Below are positions 53,378-61,710 of a stretch of DNA of 64,000 nucleotides, piece by piece. This stretch comes from Fidelibacterota bacterium (GTDB lineage: Bacteria > Fidelibacterota > Marinisomatia > SCGC-AAA003-L08 > TS1B11): contig CP070638.1 of assembly GCA_020354025.1 (NCBI GenBank), positions 1,921,403 to 1,985,402 on the forward strand, read 5' to 3'. Below the pieces are notes generated by a model. It saw only the letters and a program-made list of their open reading frames with translations, made no database searches and was not told the origin of the DNA. The stretch's first letter is position 1; every line of letters begins with the position of its first letter. The position numbers and the translations under genes were made by a program.

Positions 53378-54608
53378 AGCTCACCTGCAATCCGACCCTG
53401 CCGTCCTGTTTGAAATACCGGTTCTGGGCATATTGGCCAAAAAGGCGATAGCTCCAATGACATCCCAAGGTTCCTTGGACCCAGAAAGACGCCATCAGTG
53501 CCGACAGGTCTTCCTTAGTAATCCCCAGATCCGACACCGCCTGGGATTGCTCATCATACAGGGCGTATGTATTGGCTCCAAGGCTGAGTCCTACTCTGGT
53601 TCTTTTGAATAGCGTATGTTGCCCACTCAACAGTAGATACTGACTCCCGTAGATGGACTGTGCTCGGGATTGCCAGGCTACGGCTAGCCTGCCCCAGGCA
53701 AGCCGGGCGGAGATATAGTGGCCCGAACGCTTTCCCAGCCGCTGTACGAGATTCAGACGGAGTTGTATGGTACTTATGACCCGGACGTTCAAGCCCGCGG
53801 CGAGGGCGTGACGCGGGTCCGGTAGCTCGTCAGCCATAGGGTAGGCGATTATAGTCAGATGCTGGGAATACCGGTATTGGACATGGGTGCTGACTTTCGG
53901 TGTTAGTCTTATCTGGGTTCGGAGCCGGATTTTGTCAATTGATGGGTGTAACAGGCCCAAGGCCAAATCGGCTATTTGGATGATGCGCCGTCCGAAACGT
54001 CTTCGCAAGGTACTGCCGATATATAATCTGCGCTCGCCACCCATTTCATTGGTCCACAACTGGAGCGACGTGTGGGATGGACCTGCCATGCGCCGGTACA
54101 GACCACCGGCCACTACTGTTCCGGCGTCACCGTAATCCGTGCCAAGCTCGTTCTGGGGCGTTACGCCGGCATACAGGGTGATCAGTCGTTGATCGCTGAA
54201 GGACCCTTTCCGCCGGTTCAGGGTGAGCCCGTCAAACCTGGTCGTGTGGAGCGCGTCCCACTGGATCTGCCGGCCGATGATTGTTTTCCAAGTGGGATTC
54301 AGTCGGATCTGTACGCGACCCGAATAGAGGTGCGGGCCAGCGGGACGGATCATAGTGGTGGGCATAACATCCCCAAGCATATACCAGCTCAGCCGTTCAC
54401 TGAGATGATGGCGTATGGTAAACTGCCCCCGCCAGACTAGGGTTTCAGCTGCGGTCAGATCGCTGCGTGGGTAAACCAGGCCGCTCTGAAGGACCACCGT
54501 CGGTCGGTTGGCTTTGACACTGGAACCTGCAAGAAGTAGCCAGATCAGGAACACCGCGATGGAGCGTGATGCGATTAAGTAAGTTCTATATTGTGGATGT
54601 CCTGCCAT
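53367..54608 (-). CDS. Probable outer-membrane beta-barrel (porin of the cytochrome conduit)
   Basis: A 413-residue protein with a signal-like N-terminus (SIAVFLIWLLLAGSSVKA), no CxxCH, and an alternating, amphipathic pattern with aromatic girdles (WYMLGDVMPTT, HYISARLAWGRLAVAWQSRA, THVQYRYSQHL). It ends in VGLQVSYAL, a strand with terminal Leu, as outer-membrane barrels have. It leads the cytochrome genes and overlaps the 12-heme gene. No sequence family can be named; the role as an MtrB-like sheath is inferred from topology and position. The start codon lacks an SD. Confidence 0.75.
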   Translation of the reverse strand: MAGHPQYRTYLIASRSIAVFLIWLLLAGSSVKANRPTVVLQSGLVYPRSDLTAAETLVWRGQFTIRHHLSERLSWYMLGDVMPTTMIRPAGPHLYSGRVQIRLNPTWKTIIGRQIQWDALHTTRFDGLTLNRRKGSFSDQRLITLYAGVTPQNELGTDYGDAGTVVAGGLYRRMAGPSHTSLQLWTNEMGGERRLYIGSTLRRRFGRRIIQIADLALGLLHPSIDKIRLRTQIRLTPKVSTHVQYRYSQHLTIIAYPMADELPDPRHALAAGLNVRVISTIQLRLNLVQRLGKRSGHYISARLAWGRLAVAWQSRAQSIYGSQYLLLSGQHTLFKRTRVGLSLGANTYALYDEQSQAVSDLGITKEDLSALMASFWVQGTLGCHWSYRLFGQYAQNRYFKQDGRVGLQVSYAL

Positions 54609-55023
54609 AAAGGAGAGGAAAGTTAAATATATCAGGACAACGAACTCAAATTTATTTATTGCTTGGAGTAAGCAAACTCTGCCGGTCTTGGGAGAGGGGA
54701 CATGGGGCTATGCCTTGTAATCGGATATCCGAGTTTAAGTCCATTCAGCCAACAACTATCTGAATCCCCAAATACTTCAATTCTTCTCTGAAGTTTACCT
54801 GCTGATATGGTGCCACCAGTATGATACCTTGAAATGAGACTTAAATGTCTTGTTAGCTATTGAAAAATCGATTAGCTTAAATGATAATTTACTTCCCGGT
54901 GTGGCAGGATAGAATCTTTCGTTGGCTGAGCCTTCTGTCATTAGGGGTAACCATTCTCTATAGCATAGCTCCTTTAAAACGGTTCGGGAAATATTAAGTA
55001 AAATCATTTATTGGGAGATGAAA
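54609..55023. promoter_or_regulatory. Divergent intergenic region of the cytochrome locus
   Basis: About 400 bases separate the two divergent cytochrome runs and must hold both promoters. AT-rich tracts (54850-54900) would suit promoter elements, but I could not fix -35/-10 pairs or an operator. No supported gene is present. Confidence 0.4.
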
Positions 55024-55641
55024 ATGTTTAGGGTGCTTACAATATTGCTGGTATTCTCCTGCTCGGTGCTCTTTGCGCAACAGGACGAATTTTCCTATAT
55101 GGGCGTCAATAACTGCAAGATGTGCCATAATAAAAAGGATAAAGGTGCCCAATTCAATGTCTGGAGTGAGGGTCCCCATGCCAGGGCCTTTGAAACCCTC
55201 AAGAGCGAGGAAGCCCTTAAGATCGCCACTGAACTGAAGCTAGAGGGATCGCCTCACGAAGCCGGGGAATGTCTAGGGTGCCACACCACTGGATGGGGCA
55301 AAGCCGACGGTTATGAGGTGTTGAGTGCGGATTTTATTGGTAATCCCAAGAATGCCAGAGCGGTAAAAAAGAATGATTCCAAGGCCAATGTTGGCTGCGA
55401 GACCTGCCACGGTCCCGGAAGTGGGTACAAATCCAAGAAAACCATGAATGGGATTTTTAACGGTGCAATCGATCCCGCGACCGTTGGACTATTTGCTCCT
55501 GAGAAGAACGTCTGCATAACGTGCCATAACGAAAAAAGCCCGACTTTTAAGAAATTTGACTTCGATGCTATGGCAGCCAAGATTGCCCATCCGTACCCTG
55601 AGGAGTTCAAGGCCACGAAAGGAACTCCTGGGGGAAAGTAA
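55024..55641 (+). CDS. Tetraheme cytochrome c, c554-like
   Basis: A 205-residue protein with a signal peptide (LTILLVFSCSVLFAQ) and four CxxCH sites (CKMCH, CLGCH, CETCH, CITCH). The layout NNCKMCHNKKDKGAQFNVW, GSPHEAGECLGCHTTGWG and NVGCETCHGPGSGY is that of cytochrome c554-like proteins. I chose ATG 55024 because GGGAG lies six bases before it; ATG 55018 would abut the SD. It probably serves as a mobile periplasmic carrier. Confidence 0.92.
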   Translation: MFRVLTILLVFSCSVLFAQQDEFSYMGVNNCKMCHNKKDKGAQFNVWSEGPHARAFETLKSEEALKIATELKLEGSPHEAGECLGCHTTGWGKADGYEVLSADFIGNPKNARAVKKNDSKANVGCETCHGPGSGYKSKKTMNGIFNGAIDPATVGLFAPEKNVCITCHNEKSPTFKKFDFDAMAAKIAHPYPEEFKATKGTPGGK

Positions 55642-55727
55642 AGCCCTTCCGCTAATCATACAGGTACGCATTCATTTGATGGTTCTGTGTCACTAGTCAT
55701 AAGGGGCCGATTCATTTTCTTCTGAAC

Positions 55728-57629
55728 ATGAGCCCCAGGGTTCGTAAGCGAGTTATCGTCGTCTTGGCCGTCGTGGTGACCGTGCCCATCATTTTCTGGG
55801 GTGCGGCGGAGTATACATCGCGCCCAAAATTCTGCAACAGCTGCCATTATATGGAGCCGTTCTATGAGAGCTGGCAGCTGTCCTCCCACTCTGATGTCAC
55901 CTGTACTTTTTGCCACTTCGAGCCGGGACTCGCCGGTAAGATTGAGGGCAAGCTCAACGGCCTTTACCAGCTAACCAAATACGTCTCGCTTGCTTATAAA
56001 AAGAGCAAACCGTGGGCGGAGATTTCCGATGCCTCCTGTGTCCGTGAAGGCTGCCACGACACACAAACCCTGCTTGGTCCCATCCGGTTCAAGAACGTAA
56101 AGTTCGACCATAGCCATCACCTCGGGGAACTACGGCGGGGAAAACAACTGCGCTGCACCAGCTGCCACTCCCAGATGGTCCAGGGCAGTCATATCCTGGT
56201 AACAGAGGAAACCTGCTTCCTGTGCCACATGAAAGACCGGGGAGAGACACCCGGGATGTTCAACTGCCGCACCTGCCACACTGACGAAATCTTTCTGGAA
56301 ATGGGCAGCCAGCTGCGCTACAATCATACCGCAGTGGTGGAAACGGGCAAGCCGTGCGAATCGTGCCATGTAAACACGGTTGAGGGCAACGCTTCGGTCT
56401 CCACTCAGAATTGCATCAATTGCCATTGGCAGACCGATTTCTTTGAACGCTACGATGATCCCGAATTCCTGCATAAGAATCATGTCACCGATCATAAGGT
56501 AGAATGCATCGCATGCCATACTCCGATACTACATCAGGTCCAGCGGAAGCACCTGCTAACCGGGGAGGACTGCCGTTCCTGTCATCAGGATCAACATGCA
56601 GCCGAAGCCCAGCTTTTCGCGGGTCTGGGAGGGATTGGCATTCCCCAACAGCCCAATCCGATGTTCACCGCGGGTCTCTCCTGTCAGAGCTGCCACATCT
56701 TCCACGAGGAGAACGTAGGTGGCGGTGAAACCATGGTCTCCAACGCTGACGCCTGCGACCAATGCCATGGGCAGGGCTATGGTCGCCTGCTGCAGAACTG
56801 GGAAACTTACCTTATTCATCTGGAGGCGGACGTGATCAGCTATCTGGATCAGGCCCGTACCGGTCTTGATCAGCGGGGGGGGCTGATCCCTGAGCAGGAG
56901 GAGGTCTTGGAGCGGGCGAATCAATATATTCAGCTGGTATCATCGACCCGTGGCATCCATAATATCCAGCTCAGCGATAACCTGCTTAAAACCGCCCACG
57001 AACTGATCTCCCGGAGCCTGCAGCAGGCCCATCTGGGAAACCTTGCCCGGGAATATGTCTCAAGTGGCCAGCTGGTACCCTCGGACTGCGCCAACTGCCA
57101 CTTCGGTATTGAAGAGATCAACATCGAGGTCTATAACTTGAATTTCCAGCACGGGCGGCACCTGACCAATGGAGTTGCCTGCACCAAGTGCCACTCCAAT
57201 CTCCGGGTGCACGGTGAACTGCTGCATACCAGGGCTGAATGCCTGAACTGCCATCACAGCCAGGAAGAAAAAGACTGCTCGACATGCCACCGCAAGCAGC
57301 AGCAGCTTCTTGCGGGGGAGACGACCTTTTTCACAAACGATCCCGATTTCATGTGGGCCGAAGATATCACCTGCCAGGACTGTCACATGGCTGATTCCGG
57401 TATTATACGCCGGGAGCCCGAATTATGCGCCGATTGCCATGATGATAGCTATACCGCAATGGTATTGGAGTGGCGGGATGAGATTCGAACACTTCTCAGC
57501 TCCCTTCCAGATAAACAATACCGGGAGCTTAAAGAATGGTTAACTTCCGAGGGCAGCTTAGGAGGTCATAATCCACAGGCTGTTATTGATCATCTTGAGG
57601 AAACACTCAAGACATCGCCACGACCGTAA
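55728..57629 (+). CDS. 18-heme NapC/NirT-anchored cytochrome c
   Basis: A 633-residue protein with an N-terminal anchor helix (VIVVLAVVVTVPIIFWGA) and a first heme region FCNSCHYMEPFYESWQLSSHSDVTCTFCHFEPG that matches the NapC/NirT quinol-dehydrogenase pattern. Altogether there are 17 CxxCH and one CX4CH (CVREGCH). An interruption without hemes between the twelfth and thirteenth (about residues 355-445) is helical and may be a dimerisation or partner domain. It likely takes electrons from quinol. Confidence 0.92.
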   Translation: MSPRVRKRVIVVLAVVVTVPIIFWGAAEYTSRPKFCNSCHYMEPFYESWQLSSHSDVTCTFCHFEPGLAGKIEGKLNGLYQLTKYVSLAYKKSKPWAEISDASCVREGCHDTQTLLGPIRFKNVKFDHSHHLGELRRGKQLRCTSCHSQMVQGSHILVTEETCFLCHMKDRGETPGMFNCRTCHTDEIFLEMGSQLRYNHTAVVETGKPCESCHVNTVEGNASVSTQNCINCHWQTDFFERYDDPEFLHKNHVTDHKVECIACHTPILHQVQRKHLLTGEDCRSCHQDQHAAEAQLFAGLGGIGIPQQPNPMFTAGLSCQSCHIFHEENVGGGETMVSNADACDQCHGQGYGRLLQNWETYLIHLEADVISYLDQARTGLDQRGGLIPEQEEVLERANQYIQLVSSTRGIHNIQLSDNLLKTAHELISRSLQQAHLGNLAREYVSSGQLVPSDCANCHFGIEEINIEVYNLNFQHGRHLTNGVACTKCHSNLRVHGELLHTRAECLNCHHSQEEKDCSTCHRKQQQLLAGETTFFTNDPDFMWAEDITCQDCHMADSGIIRREPELCADCHDDSYTAMVLEWRDEIRTLLSSLPDKQYRELKEWLTSEGSLGGHNPQAVIDHLEETLKTSPRP

Positions 57630-57695
57630 TTCTATAAGACGGCATTTGACTGTACACGGCAGCGTCTTTTCAATTATAAACGAGTATCGACCCAG

Positions 57696-58472
57696 ATGAT
57701 CGAAGTAGGTAAAGGATGGGCTTGGATGAAGAAGCGCGTCACCGGTATACCTGATCCTGTCCTGAGACTAGGGATTGTCTTTATCTGCTTCATCGGAATA
57801 GTACTCTTTATCAGAATAGTCATTATTCCCTCCCCTCTTAAAGAAACAGGTTCCCAACGAACCTCTGCTATAGAGAGAGAGCTGTCAAGAGAGATTTATT
57901 TTGCTGGTTCGGATATCTGTTCAGATTGCCATGATGAAGAATCTGCACTGAATAGGAGTGGTCATCACAAGTACTTGTCCTGTGAGACGTGCCATGGCCC
58001 GGCACTGGAGCATACGGAAGATTCCGAAATCTTACCGTCAGCACCCCGGGAGCGAGAATTCTGCTCACAATGTCACACTTACAATCTCTCAAGACCGACC
58101 GGTTTCCCTCAAATATTCCCTATTGCCCATAATCCTCTTGATCCCTGTATTAGCTGTCACGATCCTCACGATCCCAAGACCCCAGAGATTCCCGGTGAGT
58201 GTTCTGCATGCCACGCACAAATTGAAAGAGTGAAAATCGGATCTCCTCATTTCTTTCTGAGATGCATTACCTGTCACGAAACTCCTGAGGGTCACAAAAT
58301 CCAACCAAGGCTGGTGAGCTCGACCAAGCCAGTAGAGAGAGAATTCTGTGCGACATGTCATAGTACGGAATCTAGAGTGGAGGATACGCCGAAGATCGAC
58401 TTTCTGATCCACGGAGAAGATTATCTCTGTTGGCAGTGCCATTATCCCCACCGACCGGAGATAGAGAAATGA
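57696..58472 (+). CDS. 8-heme membrane-anchored cytochrome c
   Basis: A 258-residue protein with an uncleaved N-terminal membrane helix (LGIVFICFIGIVLFIRIVI) and eight CxxCH sites. Its place before the ferredoxin and NrfD genes, with an ATGA overlap, matches the order of membrane redox complexes such as Qrc, Hmc and alternative complex III, in which a multiheme subunit faces the periplasm. It is the probable electron exit of that complex. Confidence 0.9.
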   Translation: MIEVGKGWAWMKKRVTGIPDPVLRLGIVFICFIGIVLFIRIVIIPSPLKETGSQRTSAIERELSREIYFAGSDICSDCHDEESALNRSGHHKYLSCETCHGPALEHTEDSEILPSAPREREFCSQCHTYNLSRPTGFPQIFPIAHNPLDPCISCHDPHDPKTPEIPGECSACHAQIERVKIGSPHFFLRCITCHETPEGHKIQPRLVSSTKPVEREFCATCHSTESRVEDTPKIDFLIHGEDYLCWQCHYPHRPEIEK

Positions 58473-59221
58473 AGAGAAGGAAGTTCTTATCGTCGCTGAC
58501 GAATCTTACCCTACTTATCATATCAGGGAGTGTTGTTAAAACAACATTAAGGGGCGCTGTTGAAACCTACCTCACGGACACTGCTGGTGCAAAGAAGCGA
58601 TTTACGATGGGGATTCAAACGCAGAAATGTATCGGATGTGGTAGATGCGTTACAGCATGTAAAACAGAAAATAATGTTCCGGAAGAACCATTCTACTTCC
58701 GCACCTGGGTGGAGCACTATGTCGTAAAAAAGGATGACAGTGTTATAGTTCACAGCATCAATGGTGGATCAGGCGAAATCTCTGAGAATATCAAAGAACA
58801 TGATGTTTTAAGAAGTTTCTTTGTCCCCAAGCTGTGCAATCATTGCGAAAATCCCCCGTGTGTCCAGGTCTGTCCCGTCGGGGCTACCTTCAAGACTGAG
58901 GACGGGATTGTATTGGTCGATGAGGACCGCTGCATCGGGTGCAGCTATTGTCTTCAGGCCTGCCCATATGGAGCGCGGTATATTCGTCCCGCTACGCACA
59001 TAGCCGATAAATGCACCTTATGTTATCATCGTATCAAGAAGGGATTGAATCCGGTGTGTGTTGAAGTTTGTCCGACCCAGGCCAGAGTATTCGGTGATCT
59101 TGAGAGCGGGGCCTCCCCACTGGTAAGACTGAAACGTATGAAAAATACCCACGTGCTGAAACCGGCCCTCAATACCGAGCCCAAAGTCTTCTACACCGAT
59201 CTGGATGGGGCTGTAAAATGA
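58469..59221 (+). CDS. Four-cluster ferredoxin subunit, NrfC/DmsB type, Tat-exported
   Basis: A 250-residue protein starting at ATG 58469 (ATGA overlap with the cytochrome gene) with a Tat-like signal (KRRKFLSSLTNLTLLIISGS). The four cysteine groups are CIGCGRCVTACKTE, CNHCENPPCVQVCP, CIGCSYCLQACPYGARY and CTLCYHRIKKGLNPVCVEVCP, enough for four [4Fe-4S] clusters. It would pass electrons between the NrfD quinone site and the heme subunit. No molybdopterin subunit is present. Confidence 0.94.
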   Translation: MKRRKFLSSLTNLTLLIISGSVVKTTLRGAVETYLTDTAGAKKRFTMGIQTQKCIGCGRCVTACKTENNVPEEPFYFRTWVEHYVVKKDDSVIVHSINGGSGEISENIKEHDVLRSFFVPKLCNHCENPPCVQVCPVGATFKTEDGIVLVDEDRCIGCSYCLQACPYGARYIRPATHIADKCTLCYHRIKKGLNPVCVEVCPTQARVFGDLESGASPLVRLKRMKNTHVLKPALNTEPKVFYTDLDGAVK

Positions 59222-60429
59222 GCGCTGATTTCGAAAGACTGGCCGCGATTCTGAAACAGGTAACCGGCTATATCTATCCGAACGAAATCGAGATTCACTG
59301 GTCTATACTGATAGTGGTATATCCATATATCACAGGGCTGGTCGCCGGAGCATTTATTCTCGCATCTCTTGTCAAAGTTTTCAATGTTAAGGAAGTCCTG
59401 CCTACCTACAGGCTTTCACTCCTGACAGCGCTTTCATTTCTGATAGTTGCGCCGCTGCCCCTGCTCTTTCATCTGGGACATCCTTGGCGCTCCTTCGAAA
59501 TCTTTCTCACACCGAACCTGAGCTCTGCCATGGCCATGTTCGCCTTTGTCTACGCCTGGTATCTGATGGTGGTCCTGCTACTCGAGATCTGGTTCGAATA
59601 TCGTACGGACATGATCGCCTGGGCAGGAGCTTTAAAGTTTCCCAGCAACCTGTTCTATCGTATCATTTCCCTTTTTTCGTCAGATACCAGTGAGAAGGCG
59701 ACATATTTCGATAAGAAAGCGATAAAGGCAATTACTGTAATCGGGATTCCGTCGGCGTTTATCCTCCATGGATATGTCGGATTTATATTCGGATCCGTCA
59801 AGGCCAATCCCTGGTGGAGCAGTGTGTTGATGCCGATTGTTTTCCTGTTTTCCGCCATTGTTTCCGGAATCGCCCTGATCCTTCTGCTTTATATGGTGAT
59901 CACTCCCTCACGAGGGGAACAGCTCGATATGAAATGTCTCGATAGACTGGCATCACTGCTGCTCTACGCGATGATTGTCGCTTTTTCCCTGGAGGGGCTT
60001 GACTTTCTGCACAGGCTATATGAAAGTGAGGAATCAATCAAGATCCTATCGGATATGGTTATCAATCGTCTTTTCATAAGCCTCGTTGTCATGCAGATTC
60101 TCTTTGGCATGGTAGTCCCCTTGGGGATTCTGATGCTGGTAAAACTCGCCCGTTTCAATGATGAGCTCAGAAAACTGCTGTACTTTGTTTCGGCAATTCT
60201 GATCCAGATAGGAATATTCAGCACCCGGTGGAATGTAGTTTTCGGCGGGCAGATGTTCTCCAAGAGTTTCCGGGGATTGACGGCCTATAAACTGGAAATT
60301 CTGGGAGTGGAGGGACTTCTTACTGCACTCTTCCTGCTGGTCCTGCCATTTCTTATCCTCGCGCTGCTGCTGAAAGTACTCCCTCCCTGGGGGAAGATCA
60401 TCAACCAGGATGCATCCGTCGCGAGCTAG
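59218..60429 (+). CDS. NrfD/PsrC-type integral membrane subunit
   Basis: A 403-residue protein with about ten membrane helices of the NrfD family (VVYPYITGLVAGAFILASLV, PLPLLFHLGHPWRSFEIF, SAMAMFAFVYAWYLMVVLLLE and others). It carries the conserved PxxLLFHLGHPW segment near the quinone site. It has no heme or Fe-S of its own and works with the ferredoxin subunit. It overlaps that gene by four bases. The complex probably oxidises quinol, but the direction of electron flow cannot be read from sequence. Confidence 0.93.
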   Translation: MSADFERLAAILKQVTGYIYPNEIEIHWSILIVVYPYITGLVAGAFILASLVKVFNVKEVLPTYRLSLLTALSFLIVAPLPLLFHLGHPWRSFEIFLTPNLSSAMAMFAFVYAWYLMVVLLLEIWFEYRTDMIAWAGALKFPSNLFYRIISLFSSDTSEKATYFDKKAIKAITVIGIPSAFILHGYVGFIFGSVKANPWWSSVLMPIVFLFSAIVSGIALILLLYMVITPSRGEQLDMKCLDRLASLLLYAMIVAFSLEGLDFLHRLYESEESIKILSDMVINRLFISLVVMQILFGMVVPLGILMLVKLARFNDELRKLLYFVSAILIQIGIFSTRWNVVFGGQMFSKSFRGLTAYKLEILGVEGLLTALFLLVLPFLILALLLKVLPPWGKIINQDASVAS

Positions 60430-60477
60430 CGTTTTCCCACGTCCGAACTGAAATCCTCAAATCAAGGAGTAACGCAC

Positions 60478-61404
60478 GTGCGCTCAATCAGAATCATATT
60501 ACCGGCCTTCTGGCTTGCGGTATTAGCATGGAGTCCCCCCGGAGCGAGTACGCTTCAGGCCCAGGAACCGAGCCCTTATGGACAATTCGAGGTGCTGATC
60601 TTACCTGAGTACGAACACCCTGGTGTGGAGGTTCGGATAGAAGGATCTGTAAAACCCGGCCAGTTCCCGCGGTACTTGGAGCTCGATGTGTCCCCCAATA
60701 CCCGGGTTGCTTTGCTCACCAAGCCTGGCCCTCAGGGTGAGCCGGTCAGTGAGCGGATCGAATCCCGGGAAGAGAACGGCAGGACCTACCTGCCCGTTGA
60801 TGTCAGTGAGGCCCGGTTCGTGCTACGCTATTTCTTCAATCCGTTTGACGGGGAGAGTGTGGAGCGGACGTTTACCTATGAACTGACCACCAATGAATTA
60901 CTGTCTGAGTTTCATCTCATTATTCAGAAACCTGCAGTCGCGCGAAATTTTAAGCACTCCCTAACTGAAGCAGAAGAACAAGTGGGCGAATTCGGTCTGA
61001 TCTATTATCAGCAGCATGTCCAAGAGTTGCTGGCAGGGGCCAGCTTCAGCGTAACAGTTGATTACGATAATCCCACTAATGCATTCACAATGACAGAATT
61101 GCAGACAAGAATGGAACGTAAACAGGCGGAAGGTGACGCTGATGTGGAGACTTTGGGTGAACGTCCATTGAGCCTGATAACGGTACTATTTGTGTTGGCA
61201 CTTTTAGGCGTCTGTATGTTCATCGTTCTCCGGCTATGGAGTAGGCGAAAGGCCACAGCTTCGGACGTGACCCTCCGGAAAGCCCGGAACGATGCCCCGA
61301 CTGATTCCGCAGATTCTCTCGAGGAAAGGAAATTCTGCAACGGATGCGGCGCTCCCCGACGGTCGGGAGCCCGGTTCTGTTCTGAATGCGGTAAGGAATT
61401 CTGA
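60478..61404 (+). CDS. Exported membrane protein with C-terminal zinc ribbon, unknown function
   Basis: A 308-residue protein beginning at GTG after CAAGGAG. It has a signal peptide, a beta-rich extracytoplasmic domain (PYGQFEVLILPEYEHPGVEVRIEG, APTYLPVDVSEA-like segment about residue 100), a membrane helix near residue 240 (ITVLFVLALLGVCMFIVLRLW) and a cytoplasmic zinc ribbon (CNGCGAPRRSGARFCSECG). The topology echoes the CcmI-like protein in the opposite operon. It closes the plus-strand redox operon and may be an assembly factor, which is inference only. Confidence 0.7.
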   Translation: MRSIRIILPAFWLAVLAWSPPGASTLQAQEPSPYGQFEVLILPEYEHPGVEVRIEGSVKPGQFPRYLELDVSPNTRVALLTKPGPQGEPVSERIESREENGRTYLPVDVSEARFVLRYFFNPFDGESVERTFTYELTTNELLSEFHLIIQKPAVARNFKHSLTEAEEQVGEFGLIYYQQHVQELLAGASFSVTVDYDNPTNAFTMTELQTRMERKQAEGDADVETLGERPLSLITVLFVLALLGVCMFIVLRLWSRRKATASDVTLRKARNDAPTDSADSLEERKFCNGCGAPRRSGARFCSECGKEF

Positions 61405-61470
61405 TATATCCGTACTCACCCCTTAGTTAAGGATACTATAATAAGGGGATAGTACACGGGTGAATCGTTC

Positions 61471-61500
61471 AAAGGCCCCGGGATCATTCCCGGGGCCTTT
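61471..61500 (+). terminator. Strong hairpin, probable terminator of the plus-strand cytochrome run
   Basis: A perfect 13-base stem (AAAGGCCCCGGGA with TCCCGGGGCCTTT) and a four-base loop. It lies 67 bases after the last plus-strand gene. The T tract after it is short. Confidence 0.7.
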
Positions 61501-61646
61501 GCTTTAAATCCAGGCACAATCCCGGTCGTCTCTAAATGGCGGTGAGGAGAGCTGCCTGCACACCATTGGCGAAGTTGTCAGCCAGATCTGCCCGCGGGGA
61601 TCAGAAGCAGGTTCTGAAGAGGATTCATGCTAGATCAGGATAAAAA

Positions 61647-61677
61647 GAAAACCCCATCGACACTCAGATGGGGTTTC
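61647..61677 (-). terminator. Rho-independent terminator of the 9-heme T9SS cytochrome gene
   Basis: On the minus strand AAACCCCAT pairs with ATGGGGTTT across a short loop, followed by TTTTCTTTTT. It lies 34 bases past the stop. Confidence 0.8.
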
Positions 61678-61710
61678 CTTATTGGGCGTATGTCTTTACG
61701 GTGCCGCTTG

